A stretch of 64,000 bases of DNA from an uncultured Dorea sp. (GTDB lineage: Bacteria; Bacillota; Clostridia; Lachnospirales; Lachnospiraceae): positions 20,775 through 84,774 of the forward strand of contig CAJUTH010000010.1 of the NCBI GenBank assembly GCA_910589275.1, in the 5' to 3' direction. The notes beneath the pieces are model-generated. The model ran no database searches, had not been told where the DNA came from, and saw only the letters and a list, made by a program, of their open reading frames with translations. Of the stretch, positions 26,910 through 36,333 are shown in pieces; positions within the stretch are counted from its first letter, which is position 1; each line of letters begins with the position of its first letter. Position numbers and translations under genes: made by a program.

Positions 26910-29150
26910 TCAAGCTCTGGGCTTTGTTCCGGTTCCATCCCGCTTTGATAATTTCAGACGGTTCAGCCAGACCTCCCTTTCTTTATACAAAGCTCTGGCT
27001 TCCTGTCCCTCTTCAATCAGATAAACCTTCTCTAGCTCATCATTTTTCTTCAGCCGGATTCCGCGCACGCCGATCGCCGACTTTTTCTTCTCCGCCACCT
27101 CTTCGGCCGGAAATTTTAAGAAATAGCCTTCCTTTGTCTGAAGAACAACCTGATGGTCTTTGGCGATCACCTGAACATGAATCAGTTCGTCCTCTTCCTG
27201 AAGCTTAGCCGCCGAAATCGTACGCTTAATTACCTGAAACTCTGAACCCTCTACTTTTTTAATCATACCCTGTTTCGTGGCAAATAGCAACCATGCATAC
27301 CGCATTTGTTCCGCGTCGCAGAGATATACGATCTGTTCCTGCGTACTGTCATAGTTACTGACGTTATCCACCGGCAGTCCCTTATCCCTGAATTTTCCGA
27401 AAGGAATATCTAACACCTTGATCTGATGCATCTTTCCGGTATTCGTAAACAGGCACAGCCTCCCGGTATTCATACAGGAGATCACATACTTGCTTTCTTG
27501 TTCCGCCGCCTCTTTGTTGCGCTCATAGGCAGCCGCGTCTACCGTTCTGGCATAGCCGAAGCGGTCCATCAAAAATACCACTTCCTGCTCTTCGATCTTC
27601 TTCTCTTCAAATACGGCCGCTTCGGCATTTTCAACCACCGTACGGCGCTTTACGGCAAATTCCTTTTTAAAATGATCCAATTCCTCTATGATCACATCCG
27701 CCATGGAATCATAATGATTCAGGATATCCTCATACCTTGCAATATTTGCAAGGGTCTGCTCGTGCTCCTTCATAAGCGCCTCGATCTCCAGGCCGATCAG
27801 CTTGTACAGCCGCATATCCAGAATCGCACCCGCCTGACGCTCCGTAAACCGGAGCATAGCAGCCATTTTTCTGGAAATACTTGTCTTGAACTTGATATTC
27901 TCCGTAACACCCCTCGTCAGACAGGCTTTCGCATCCTTCACATTCCTGCTGCCTCGAAGGATCTCGATGATCAGGTCAATGACGTCGCAAGCCTTAATGA
28001 GACCTTCCTGTATCTCCTTTTTATCCAGCTCTTTCGCCATCAGGGTCTTATATTTTCTCGTGGCAAGCTCAAACTGAAAATCCACATGATGTTCAATGAT
28101 CTTGCGAAGCCCCATCGTTTCCGGACGGCCGTCGGCGACCGCCAGCATATTAACGCCAAAGGTGTCCTCCAGCCGGGTCTTCTTATAAAGCATATTGGTC
28201 AAATTCTCTGCGTCTGCCCCTTTTTTCAGCTCGATCACAATGCGGATCCCCTCTTTGGAGGACTGGTTGGAAATGTCCACGATATCCGAGGTCTTTTTGG
28301 ATTCCACCAGACTGCACACGTCGTTGAGGAATTTTCCAATACCCGCGCCGATCATGGTATAGGGAATCTCGGTGATGACCAGACGTTTTTTCCCGCCCTT
28401 CATCTCCTCTGTCTCTACCTTGCCCCGAAGCTTCACCTTGCCTGTCCCGGTCTCGTAAATCTGAAGCAGGTCGTCTTTATTGACTACAATTCCCCCAGTG
28501 GGAAAATCCGGACCTTTGATATACCGCATAAGCTGTTTGGTGCTGATCTGGTCATTCTTCATATAAGCCTTCACCGCGTCGATGACTTCCCCAAGATTAT
28601 GGGTGGGAATGCTGGTAGCCATGCCGACGGCAATTCCTTCCGCCCCATTCACTAGGAGATTCGGCACCCGCACCGGAAGTACTTCCGGCTCCTTCTCCGT
28701 CTCGTCAAAATTCGGAAGGAAGTTCACAACATCCTTGTCCAAATCCGCCAAAAACGCCTCTTGGGTAAACTTCGCAAGCCTTGCCTCCGTATAACGCATG
28801 GCCGCGGCGCCGTCCCCCTCGATGGAGCCAAAATTACCGTGGCCGTCCACCATCACAATTCCCTTTTTAAAATCCTGAGCCATCACCACCAGCGACTCAT
28901 AGATCGAGCTGTCGCCGTGGGGGTGGTATTTACCCATGGTATCTCCCACAATACGCGCACACTTCCTGTAAGGCTTGTCCCACCGGATCCCCAGCTCATG
29001 CATATCATAGAGAGTCCGTCTCTGTACCGGCTTTAATCCGTCGCGCACGTCGGGAAGGGCTCTTGCGACAATGACGCTCATTGCATAGTCTATATAGGAT
29101 TTTTTCATCACATCCGAATACTCAGTGCGGATAATCTGTGCTTCGCTCAT
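26910..29150 (-). CDS. parC: DNA topoisomerase IV subunit A-like (ParC/GyrA family)
   Basis: The breakage-rejoining subunit of a type IIA topoisomerase, 746 aa. Seen: [24 protein letters not shown], the helix-turn-helix [16 protein letters not shown], and the catalytic tyrosine in [10 protein letters not shown]. The C-terminal beta-pinwheel is short and I find no GyrA box (QRRGGKG), which argues for ParC rather than GyrA. The protein could still be annotated as a second gyrase subunit A. It follows its partner by 20 nt. Confidence 0.85.
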   Translation of the reverse strand: MSEAQIIRTEYSDVMKKSYIDYAMSVIVARALPDVRDGLKPVQRRTLYDMHELGIRWDKPYRKCARIVGDTMGKYHPHGDSSIYESLVVMAQDFKKGIVMVDGHGNFGSIEGDGAAAMRYTEARLAKFTQEAFLADLDKDVVNFLPNFDETEKEPEVLPVRVPNLLVNGAEGIAVGMATSIPTHNLGEVIDAVKAYMKNDQISTKQLMRYIKGPDFPTGGIVVNKDDLLQIYETGTGKVKLRGKVETEEMKGGKKRLVITEIPYTMIGAGIGKFLNDVCSLVESKKTSDIVDISNQSSKEGIRIVIELKKGADAENLTNMLYKKTRLEDTFGVNMLAVADGRPETMGLRKIIEHHVDFQFELATRKYKTLMAKELDKKEIQEGLIKACDVIDLIIEILRGSRNVKDAKACLTRGVTENIKFKTSISRKMAAMLRFTERQAGAILDMRLYKLIGLEIEALMKEHEQTLANIARYEDILNHYDSMADVIIEELDHFKKEFAVKRRTVVENAEAAVFEEKKIEEQEVVFLMDRFGYARTVDAAAYERNKEAAEQESKYVISCMNTGRLCLFTNTGKMHQIKVLDIPFGKFRDKGLPVDNVSNYDSTQEQIVYLCDAEQMRYAWLLFATKQGMIKKVEGSEFQVIKRTISAAKLQEEDELIHVQVIAKDHQVVLQTKEGYFLKFPAEEVAEKKKSAIGVRGIRLKKNDELEKVYLIEEGQEARALYKEREVWLNRLKLSKRDGTGTKPRA

Positions 29151-29170
29151 ATGCCTTTCACTCCTTCCTA

Positions 29171-31093
29171 CTAAATATCCAGCTCCGCTTCCGTGGCATT
29201 CTCATAGATAAACGCCCGTCTAGGCGGAACCTCCGTCCCCATCAGCATTTCCGTCACAGAAGACGCCATTCTTGCATCCTCAATCTCCACCAGCTTCATC
29301 ACCCGGGTCTTGGGGTTTAAGGTCGTCTCCCAGAGCTGGTCTGCGTCCATCTCTCCCAAACCTTTATATCTCTGAAGGGTAAAAGGACCCTCGTGAGTCT
29401 TCCGGTATCTCTCCAAAGCCTTGTCGTCATAGAGATACTCCTCCTCCCCCTTCTTTGGCATAGCTTTATACAGCGGCGGCATGGCAATGTACACATGTCC
29501 CTCATAGATCAGCTCCGGCATAAAGCGGTAAAACAGCGTCAGAAGAAGGGTAGAAATATGCGCGCCGTCCACATCCGCATCCGCCATAATGATAATTTTA
29601 TCATAGCGCAGCTTACTGATATCAAAATCATTGCCGTAGCCTTCCGAAAATCCGCACCCGAAGGCGTTGATCATCGTCTTAATCTCTGCGTTGGCCAGAA
29701 TCTTGTCAATGCTTGCCTTTTCCACATTCAGGATCTTTCCCCGGATCGGAAGAATCGCCTGATACATCCGGTCTCTGGCAGTCTTCGCCGAACCGCCCGC
29801 CGAATCGCCCTCCACGATAAAGATCTCGCATTTAGAAGCATCCCTGCTCTCGCAGTTCGCAAGCTTGCCGTTGCTGTCAAAGGAATACTTCTGCTTGGTC
29901 AGAAGATTGGTTTTGGCCCGCTCCTCAGTCTTGCGGATCTTCGCCGCCTTCTCCGCGCAGGAGAGCACCTTCTTCAAGGTATCCAGATTCCGGTCAAAGA
30001 AACGGACCACCTCATCCCCGGTTACCTTTCCCGCCGCCTTAGAAGCGTCAGGGTTGTCCAGCTTCGTCTTCGTCTGTCCCTCAAACCTAGGATCCGGGTG
30101 TTTGATGGACACGATCGCCGTCATTCCGTTGCGGATATCCGCCCCGGTAAAATTCGCGTCCTTTTCTTTTAAAACCCCCAGCTCTCTGGCATACTGGTTC
30201 ATCACCGTAGTAAAGGTTGTCTTAAATCCGGTCAGATGGGTTCCCCCCTCTGCATTGTATATATTATTACAGAAGCCCAGCACATTCTCGTGAAACTCAT
30301 TCACATACTGAAAAGCCGCTTCTACCTCAATCCCCTCTGCCGTTCCTTTATAATAGACCGGCTCGTGGATGGTCTCCTTTTTTGCATTTAATTCCCTGAT
30401 AAAGCCTAGAATCCCCTCCGGCTCATGGTACTCGGTCCGCTCCGGTTTATCCCCCCGCTTATCCTCAAAAAAGATCGTAAGCTCCGGATTCAAATATGCC
30501 GTCTCATGCATCCTGCTCTTGATCTCTTCCGCGCGGAATCTGGTTTTTTCAAATATGGTATCATCCGGAAGGAAATTTACCTTTGTCCCGGTTTTTCTGG
30601 TTTTTCCGATCTTTGGAAGAAGCCCTTCCTCCAATTCGATCACCGGGATCCCCCTTTCATACCGGTCATGATGAACGTATCCGTCCCGGCTGATCTCCAC
30701 GTCCATATAGACAGACAGGGCGTTTACCACCGACGAACCTACGCCGTGGAGTCCGCCGCTTGTCTTATACGCCGAATCATCAAATTTACCGCCCGCATGC
30801 AATGTGGTATACACCAGTCTCGCTGCCGAAACGCCCTTCGCATGCATGTCTACCGGAACTCCCCGCCCGTTATCCGCAACCGTCGCAGACCCGTCCTTCT
30901 CTAAGGTCACATAGATTTTCGAGCAGTATCCCGCCAGATGCTCATCCACCGCATTATCCACGATCTCATAGACCAAATGATTCAATCCCTTCGTGGACAC
31001 GCTTCCTATATACATGCCCGGCCGCTTCCTGACCGCCTCAAGCCCTTCTAAAACCGCAATACTTTCCGCATCATATGTAGGTTTCTTTGCCAT
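29171..31093 (-). CDS. parE: DNA topoisomerase IV subunit B-like (ParE/GyrB family)
   Basis: The ATPase subunit, 640 aa. GHKL motifs: EIVDNAVDEHLAG, ADNGRGVPVD and GGLHGVGSSVVNALS. TOPRIM motifs: IVEGDSAGGSAK and IMADADVDGAHI. The C-terminus PPRRAFIYENA matches the YNA-type end. Sequence alone does not separate ParE from GyrB; I use the partner's missing GyrA box and the absence of recF, dnaN or dnaA nearby. Confidence 0.85.
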   Translation of the reverse strand: MAKKPTYDAESIAVLEGLEAVRKRPGMYIGSVSTKGLNHLVYEIVDNAVDEHLAGYCSKIYVTLEKDGSATVADNGRGVPVDMHAKGVSAARLVYTTLHAGGKFDDSAYKTSGGLHGVGSSVVNALSVYMDVEISRDGYVHHDRYERGIPVIELEEGLLPKIGKTRKTGTKVNFLPDDTIFEKTRFRAEEIKSRMHETAYLNPELTIFFEDKRGDKPERTEYHEPEGILGFIRELNAKKETIHEPVYYKGTAEGIEVEAAFQYVNEFHENVLGFCNNIYNAEGGTHLTGFKTTFTTVMNQYARELGVLKEKDANFTGADIRNGMTAIVSIKHPDPRFEGQTKTKLDNPDASKAAGKVTGDEVVRFFDRNLDTLKKVLSCAEKAAKIRKTEERAKTNLLTKQKYSFDSNGKLANCESRDASKCEIFIVEGDSAGGSAKTARDRMYQAILPIRGKILNVEKASIDKILANAEIKTMINAFGCGFSEGYGNDFDISKLRYDKIIIMADADVDGAHISTLLLTLFYRFMPELIYEGHVYIAMPPLYKAMPKKGEEEYLYDDKALERYRKTHEGPFTLQRYKGLGEMDADQLWETTLNPKTRVMKLVEIEDARMASSVTEMLMGTEVPPRRAFIYENATEAELDI

Positions 31094-31178
31094 ATTTTTC
31101 TATCCTTTCCAGAATATTTTCCGGGCCGTTCCAAAACGTCTTTCCCGCCCATTCAGGCAGAATTACCCATACTGTAAA

Positions 31179-31207
31179 AGCATATCACAAAAAAATCCAT
31201 TTAGCAA
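31179..31207 (-). promoter_or_regulatory. Promoter of the parE-parC operon
   Basis: On the minus strand TTGCTA (31202-31207), 17 bases, TATGCT (31179-31184), about 85 nt before the parE start. Confidence 0.5.
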
Positions 31208-31225
31208 ACAATATCTCGTTCTTTT

Positions 31226-32500
31226 CTATTCCACAAGCACTACATTTAGTAGCTCCGCCAGTACGTCCATAGCATTCTTCATTTCCTGCACCGTATTGGT
31301 CTGGGCTCCAGCCTCCACTAGCAGGCATTTTGGCATCAGATGCATATTATAACGGTACCCCCGCAGATAAATCCTTCTGGCAAAACCGGGATATCTTTTA
31401 TATGCGGCCACCTGCATCTGAAGGGAAAAAGCGAGATTATCCTGTATGTAGGGATTTGCCAGATAGTCAATCTCACCGTTTGAGCGGGTCTTGCTGAGTC
31501 CGTTAAAGAACATGATCTGCGCTGTCGGCTTTCCATTTACATCGGTCACCAGATGGGTTCCCTCGCCCACTCCGTCCCTGTGCAGGTCAATCACCACTTC
31601 AATACTTGGATGTTCTTCTAATATCTTCCCGATCTCCGGTTTCGCAAGATCATAGGCCTTGCTCCTGTCAAGTTCCCCGTTAATCAAATCGTATACGCCG
31701 GTATGATGGAGCGTTTCAATATGATAGGTATTATTCAAAAGTTCTGTCAGATAGTCCCCCACCCCTACAATAGAGGTGGACGGATCTCCCGGTACGGAAT
31801 CCGCAAACATTTCCTGGGAATGGGTATGGTAGATCAGCACCTTAGGACCTTCCCCGCTTTTTTGTATATGCATATCCTTTCCAAGCAGAGTCTCTCCATT
31901 CAGCTCGTCGCTCCGGATCATAGTGGAACTATCCACCGTATAAAAATTTCCAAGCAGATAATCAAAATCTCTCATTTTCTCCACCGACGTATCAATCACC
32001 GCTCCTGAATTGGCTGTTTTGGCTGAATCGTCTGTTCCGATCAAATTACCGTCCGCATCCACCGCATTCTCATCATTTGCCTGCTTTGCAAGTATCATCG
32101 CATACGTCTCGGCATCCTCCGTATCCGTTCCCGAATCCCGCTCTTTTACATAACCGCCGAAAGGTATCAGACGCATGGCCTGCTCCGCCAGCCAATCCTC
32201 CAGAGAATCCGCATGATCCTCTTCCAAATAACTAAGTCCCGCCAAATACATCCGCTGGGACTGTCTTAAAAATCCCTCTGACAGCCAGTCTCGAATCTCC
32301 GGCCATGTGACAGCCTGAACACTATGAAGCACATATCCGCAAAGCGCCAGACAGCACAATGCAATCAGCTTCCTATTTATCCTGCGCGCCCGGTTCCTTG
32401 TAAAAAAATTGCTCTCTTTGATATTCCCAAAGGTGTATCTCTGCTTTTGCAATCTATGATAATATTTTCTGTAATATCTTCCCCAGCGTATCTTCAACAC
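31226..32500 (-). CDS. spoIIP: Stage II sporulation protein P
   Basis: SpoIIP is a membrane-anchored amidase/endopeptidase that cuts peptidoglycan during engulfment. A basic N-terminus precedes one membrane helix (KLIALCCLALCGYVLHSV), a variable stretch follows, and the C-terminal catalytic domain starts at KVLIYHTHSQEMFADS and includes VIDLHRDGV and FARRIYLRGYRYN. The start is uncertain: GTG at 32500 has GGGTGGT at 7 nt; a TTG at 32533 would add 11 residues. It lies 152 nt after gpr, a pairing typical of sporulating Clostridia. Confidence 0.93.
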   Translation of the reverse strand: MLKIRWGRYYRKYYHRLQKQRYTFGNIKESNFFTRNRARRINRKLIALCCLALCGYVLHSVQAVTWPEIRDWLSEGFLRQSQRMYLAGLSYLEEDHADSLEDWLAEQAMRLIPFGGYVKERDSGTDTEDAETYAMILAKQANDENAVDADGNLIGTDDSAKTANSGAVIDTSVEKMRDFDYLLGNFYTVDSSTMIRSDELNGETLLGKDMHIQKSGEGPKVLIYHTHSQEMFADSVPGDPSTSIVGVGDYLTELLNNTYHIETLHHTGVYDLINGELDRSKAYDLAKPEIGKILEEHPSIEVVIDLHRDGVGEGTHLVTDVNGKPTAQIMFFNGLSKTRSNGEIDYLANPYIQDNLAFSLQMQVAAYKRYPGFARRIYLRGYRYNMHLMPKCLLVEAGAQTNTVQEMKNAMDVLAELLNVVLVE

Positions 32501-32652
32501 CTGCTTACCACCCAAGCCTTTCCCATACAACACCGCCGTTTCTTACTGTAACCATTCCGATACGGAAGGACTCCAAAACAGACGATAACCATACAGAATC
32601 TATATGCCGGCAGACGTAAAATTATGTACGGCAGACCGGCTGCCGCTTCTTT

Positions 32653-33612
32653 TTATTGCGTAAACAGTTGGTTCAGCGCTTCTGAAATGGTAAAACTGAT
32701 TCTTCTTACGGTATCGTCAATATCCTTCGGCGTGACAAACATCCCATTCAAATGCGGAGAAATCAGTTCCTTTACTAGTTCGTATTTTTCCGCCGCGTTA
32801 TATCCCTGCAGCACAACCCCTACCCCCCGCAGAGTTTCAGATGTTTCCAGCGCCGCAATCAAGTTCTCCATGGAATCATTGACAATGGTAGCGGCGTCTA
32901 CCACAGTAGGCACGCCGATGGCAATCACCGGAACCCCTAATGTCTCCTCGTTGATCGCGTTGCGGTGGTTTCCCACTCCGGAACCCGGATGAATGCCGGT
33001 ATCCGCGATCTGAATCGTCCGGTTGAGTCGTTTGGAGCTTCTGGCTGCCAAAGCGTCAATCGCAATCACAAAATCCGGTTCCGTTTCTTTTACCACGCCT
33101 TTTACGATCTCGACGGTCTCCATGCCGGTCTGTCCCATAACTCCGGGAACAATGGCGCTTACCAGCTTAACGTTCCCCTTGCCCACGGCATATTTTCCAT
33201 ATTCCTTAATGATATGCCTTGTAATGTTCAAATTATCCACCACATAAGGACCCAGCGCGTCCGGCGTCACCTGACGGTTGCCAAGCCCAGCGATTAATAC
33301 TGAATATTCTTTTTCCTCTTTCTCCTTTACAAGACGCCTTAGAAACTTCATCAGTTCATCCGAAACTTCCTGATGGTATCCCTCGTCCGCCGACGCCATA
33401 TCCGGAGCCTCCAGCGTAATATAAGTCCCCACCGGCTTCCCCATAATCTTTGCGCCCTTCTCTGTCTTAATCTTTACTGTAGTAATCCGTATTTCACGCT
33501 CCTCATCATAGGATTCCTGAAGCTCTACGCCCGGAATCTCCACATTATCTGACGCAAAGCGCTCCTGCTCCTCAAGAGCGAGATCCGTGCGGACACTATA
33601 CTTTTCAATCAT
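32653..33612 (-). CDS. gpr: Spore germination protease GPR
   Basis: GPR degrades small acid-soluble spore proteins at germination. The 319 aa begin with the propeptide region YSVRTDLALEEQERF, in which the zymogen is processed, followed by VLIAGLGNRQVTPDALGP, VSAIVPGVMGQTGMET and IQIADTGIHPGSGVGNHR, all diagnostic. GAGGGAG lies upstream of the ATG at 33612; the longer frame to 33699 lacks a ribosome-binding site. It is expressed in the forespore in other species (established for the family, not shown here). Confidence 0.96.
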   Translation of the reverse strand: MIEKYSVRTDLALEEQERFASDNVEIPGVELQESYDEEREIRITTVKIKTEKGAKIMGKPVGTYITLEAPDMASADEGYHQEVSDELMKFLRRLVKEKEEKEYSVLIAGLGNRQVTPDALGPYVVDNLNITRHIIKEYGKYAVGKGNVKLVSAIVPGVMGQTGMETVEIVKGVVKETEPDFVIAIDALAARSSKRLNRTIQIADTGIHPGSGVGNHRNAINEETLGVPVIAIGVPTVVDAATIVNDSMENLIAALETSETLRGVGVVLQGYNAAEKYELVKELISPHLNGMFVTPKDIDDTVRRISFTISEALNQLFTQ

Positions 33613-33692
33613 CGCAACTCCCTCATTTCCGTTTATAATCACTGTTTGCATTTCTATATCACAGTTTTTACAAGATTTTCTTAAAATATGTA

Positions 33693-33721
33693 TTGACATT
33701 AACCCTTTGTTATCATAATAT
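33693..33721 (+). promoter_or_regulatory. rpsT promoter
   Basis: TTGACA (33693-33698), 17 bases, TAATAT (33716-33721); an overlapping TATAAT would have 20-nt spacing. The leader to rpsT is about 85 nt, with a CAGG...CCTG pairing possible near 33740-33760. Confidence 0.65.
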
Positions 33722-33810
33722 AATTAAGTATGTTTTGTCAGGGCGTCCGTGTCTGTCCTGGCACAGATCAATCGAGTGAATCGAAATCCATGATATCGGA
33801 GGTGGACAAA

Positions 33811-34074
33811 TTGGCTAACATTAAATCTGCAAAGAAAAGAATTTTGGTAAATGAAACAAAGGCTGCAAGAAATAAAGCAATCAAATCCAGAGTGAAGACA
33901 AGCGTCAAGAAGGTAGAAGCTGCTGTCGCAAAGAAGGATGCCGCTGCTGCTGAGGCTGCACTCAAGGCCGCTGTTGCTGAGATTAACAAGGCTGGTTCTA
34001 AGGGCGTGTACCACAAGAACACCTGCTCTAGAAAGATTGCCCGTTTATCAAAAGCTGTAAACGGAATTGCTTAA
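33811..34074 (+). CDS. rpsT: 30S ribosomal protein S20
   Basis: S20 binds 16S rRNA near the body of the 30S subunit. The 87 aa start (L/M)ANIKSAKKRILVNETKAARNK and end KNTCSRKIARLSKAVNGIA, a clear S20. The start is TTG at 33811 with GGAGG at 8 nt. The ATG at 33730 in frame would add an unrelated extension. A TTG start is also known for S20 in other bacteria, where it matters for autoregulation. Confidence 0.97.
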   Translation: MANIKSAKKRILVNETKAARNKAIKSRVKTSVKKVEAAVAKKDAAAAEAALKAAVAEINKAGSKGVYHKNTCSRKIARLSKAVNGIA

Positions 34075-34092
34075 TTTATAAAGTAAAAGATA

Positions 34093-34130
34093 AAAGACAT
34101 CCATTCCCGTCATGATGGATGTCTTTTTAT
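34093..34130. terminator. Bidirectional terminator between rpsT and the FabK-like gene
   Basis: AAGACATCCAT and ATGGATGTCTT form an 11-bp stem with T runs on both sides, serving the convergent genes at 34074 and 34173. Confidence 0.9.
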
Positions 34131-34172
34131 TATGCCAAAAGACGCTTCCCATTAGCAAAAAAGAACGCTTTT

Positions 34173-35261
34173 TTATTGCGGGAAAAGTTTCTTAACCACT
34201 TCGGGCACCGTGGTGATCTCCGTCAGGTACCTGACGTTGTCGCCGCAGAAAATCAGTCCGTTTTCCACATCTCCCTTCACGGCGCGTATCAGAGCCTGCG
34301 TAATACAGTAAGGCGCCGTCTTCGGGCTGCACTTCTCAAGGCAGCGGTAACATTTCCCGATCGGTTCCCCGCCCTTCTTCATCCTTTCAAGAAACGGATT
34401 GGAAACCGCTCTGGCCGGCATTCCCACAGGGCTTGCAATGATCTCGATGTCCTCTTTTCCGGCTTCTATATAAGCCTGTTTATACGCAGGAGCCGCGTCG
34501 CATTCTTTTGTAGTGACAAACGGAGTCGCCACCTGAACGCCGTCCGCCCCAAGGGAAAACATATGCCGCACCTGCGACGCCTCCATGATCCCTCCCGCGG
34601 CAATTACAGGAATATAAACGCCGTATTTTTCTCCATAACCTCTTGCACAGGCAATGATCTTTTGAATCTCTTTATCATATTCTGTATCAAAATCATCCTC
34701 ATACAGATGCTCCAGCCTGTCGGCAGCAAATCCAAGATGGCCGCCCGCATGCGCGCCTTCTATAACCAAAAAATCTGCCGTACGGCGATAATGCCTGTCC
34801 CATATCCTTAAAATAATCCGGGCCGCCTTTTCGGAAGATACGATCGGGGCAATCTTCGTACCGGTCCCCTCTACGTACTCCGGCATATCCACAGGAAGTC
34901 CAGCCCCTGAGATCACCACATCCGCCCCGGCTTTAACAGCGGTGCGCACATAATCCCCATAATCTCTTGTGGCAGCCATAATATTATATCCAAGAAGCCC
35001 CTCGCATCCTCCCTTGGAATCGGAAGCAATTGTTCTCGCCTTCTTAAGTTCCTCCTCCATAGCGCGGAGGTTTGCTCTTTTTGCGTCTGTTTCAAAATCC
35101 GGCTCACGATACCCGATCTGAGCCGTGGAAATAATCCCCACGCCTCCTTCTTTCGCCACTGATCCGGCAAGTCCGGACAGACTGATTCCTACTCCCATAC
35201 CCCCCTGTATCAGCGGAAGCTTTGCACGTTTATCCCCTATCTGCAATACACGTCTGTTCAT
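34173..35261 (-). CDS. Nitronate monooxygenase/FabK-like enoyl-ACP reductase family protein
   Basis: A 362-aa FMN-binding TIM-barrel protein. The N-terminus LPLIQGGMGVGISLSGLAG binds the flavin phosphate; VIEGAHAGGHLGF carries the family's catalytic-region His; PVIAAGGI and GADGVQVATPFV close the barrel. A C-terminal cysteine-rich extension (CYRCLEKCSPKTAPYC) is seen in Clostridial members. Whether it is a nitronate monooxygenase or an enoyl-ACP reductase cannot be settled from sequence; the FabT-like operator at its promoter favours a lipid role. ATG at 35261 with AAAGG upstream; the frame from 35366 reads through the promoter. Confidence 0.85.
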   Translation of the reverse strand: MNRRVLQIGDKRAKLPLIQGGMGVGISLSGLAGSVAKEGGVGIISTAQIGYREPDFETDAKRANLRAMEEELKKARTIASDSKGGCEGLLGYNIMAATRDYGDYVRTAVKAGADVVISGAGLPVDMPEYVEGTGTKIAPIVSSEKAARIILRIWDRHYRRTADFLVIEGAHAGGHLGFAADRLEHLYEDDFDTEYDKEIQKIIACARGYGEKYGVYIPVIAAGGIMEASQVRHMFSLGADGVQVATPFVTTKECDAAPAYKQAYIEAGKEDIEIIASPVGMPARAVSNPFLERMKKGGEPIGKCYRCLEKCSPKTAPYCITQALIRAVKGDVENGLIFCGDNVRYLTEITTVPEVVKKLFPQ

Positions 35262-35292
35262 TTGTCTACCTTTCCGGGAAATCCCCTTTAAT

Positions 35293-35339
35293 AGTTTGAT
35301 TATCAAAGTAATTATATGCCATATAGATTTAAAAGTCAA
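35293..35339 (-). promoter_or_regulatory. Promoter with FabT-like operator
   Basis: On the minus strand TTGACT (35334-35339), 17 bases, TATAAT (35311-35316). Directly downstream, covering the likely start site, is the palindrome TTTGATTATCAAA (35295-35307; wider AGTTTGATTATCAAAGT). This matches the known FabT-type consensus (TTTGA, three bases, TCAAA) of MarR-family fatty acid regulators. Binding is inference. Confidence 0.75.
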
Positions 35340-35440
35340 TGCAAATAGTTTCAAAAACCACTTCATAAATTATCGAAAAACCATAGTCAAAAACAGACCG
35401 AATACTCGGAAATTTTTACGGAAAGCAGACAAACGAAAAA

Positions 35441-35480
35441 GAAGAAAAGCCCTCCGGAATAAACCGGATGTCTTTTCTTC
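35441..35480 (-). terminator. Terminator of the PRTase-like gene
   Basis: GAAGAAAAG and CTTTTCTTC enclose CCGG/CCGG; the minus strand continues TTTTTCG. It lies 27 nt after the stop at 35507. Confidence 0.85.
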
Positions 35481-35506
35481 CCTTCGCTCAATATGGATCT
35501 TACTAC

Positions 35507-36157
35507 TTATAGTCTCGAATATCCAAAGCTGTTAACCAACGCCTCGATTCTCTCTCCCCGCTTGCACATCGGGCAGTCAACCGTATTGTACGCCTCATAA
35601 TTCGGCAGGTCGCTTCCGGTAAATAACCGCTTGATCTCAATATCGCCGATCCTGCTGGCCGCGCTGAAAATCGCACATACGCCCGCCAGCTTCCCACGAT
35701 AATAATTCACTGAATTTACCGCATGGTTCAAGGTCTTTCCTGTGGTAACCGACGCGGCCAGAATCAGCACATTCATACCGCGCACCATTCTCTGCTGGTT
35801 ATCCCGGAACATAATCTGTCCCAAAGCATTATATTCTGGGGAAATAACCGAAATATTCTTTCCTTTGTTTACAGAATACTGGTTCTTATCCGCCAAAATC
35901 TCTGCAATAAACGCTCCGATTACATTCGTATCGTCCAGACATACGATGGAATCAATCGGTATGCTCACGTACTCGTCCGCCAGCTCCTTGGCAGCCTCTC
36001 TGGCGTTGTTGTGCCTTGTTTTAACAGTAGACATATCAATATATGTATTCAGGTGGGAATTACTGGTCGCAAAGTGCCCTCTCATAATCTTGATACGGAC
36101 CTTTGGGTTCTTGTGCTGGCGAAGATCCTCCATTTCCTGAATGAATTGATTATCCAT
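35507..36157 (-). CDS. Phosphoribosyltransferase-like protein (PyrE-related)
   Basis: A 216-aa protein of the type I PRTase fold. The core VCLDDTNVIGAFIAEIL and the PRPP-loop equivalent NVLILAASVTTGKTLNHAV are recognisable, but the two acidic residues usual in the loop (VDD or EDD before TTG) are replaced by Ala-Ala. The C-terminus has CPMCKRGERIEALVNSFG. The family resembles orotate PRTase, yet the altered loop suggests another substrate or a binding role. ATG at 36157 with GGGAGG upstream and its own promoter; single-gene unit. Confidence 0.75.
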   Translation of the reverse strand: MDNQFIQEMEDLRQHKNPKVRIKIMRGHFATSNSHLNTYIDMSTVKTRHNNAREAAKELADEYVSIPIDSIVCLDDTNVIGAFIAEILADKNQYSVNKGKNISVISPEYNALGQIMFRDNQQRMVRGMNVLILAASVTTGKTLNHAVNSVNYYRGKLAGVCAIFSAASRIGDIEIKRLFTGSDLPNYEAYNTVDCPMCKRGERIEALVNSFGYSRL

Positions 36158-36235
36158 ATGAATACCTCCCTTACATTTTCCGGAACTGTCCCAATATTTT
36201 CCGTTCTTTTATGAACAGCCCCTTTCTTTGATTTT

Positions 36236-36265
36236 ATTATAGCACAAATCAAAAAAAATGCACAA
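36236..36265 (-). promoter_or_regulatory. Promoter of the PRTase-like gene
   Basis: On the minus strand TTGTGC (36260-36265), 18 bases, TATAAT (36236-36241). Confidence 0.6.
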
Positions 36266-36293
36266 GCTTTTCATTTATTTTAACCTATTATTT

Positions 36294-36324
36294 GTAACAG
36301 TTCAGCCTTCGGCCTTACTGTTAC
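36294..36324 (-). terminator. Hairpin after the tyrosine phosphatase gene
   Basis: GTAACAGT and ACTGTTAC with inner AGGC/GGCT form a strong hairpin 10 nt after the phosphatase stop. The tail is A/T mixed, so termination is likely but not certain. Confidence 0.6.
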
Positions 36325-36333
36325 TATTATTTA

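Noticed and set aside
27426..28655. 409-codon plus-strand open frame inside parC
   Set aside because: It is antisense to an intact topoisomerase gene and its composition is that of a shadow frame.
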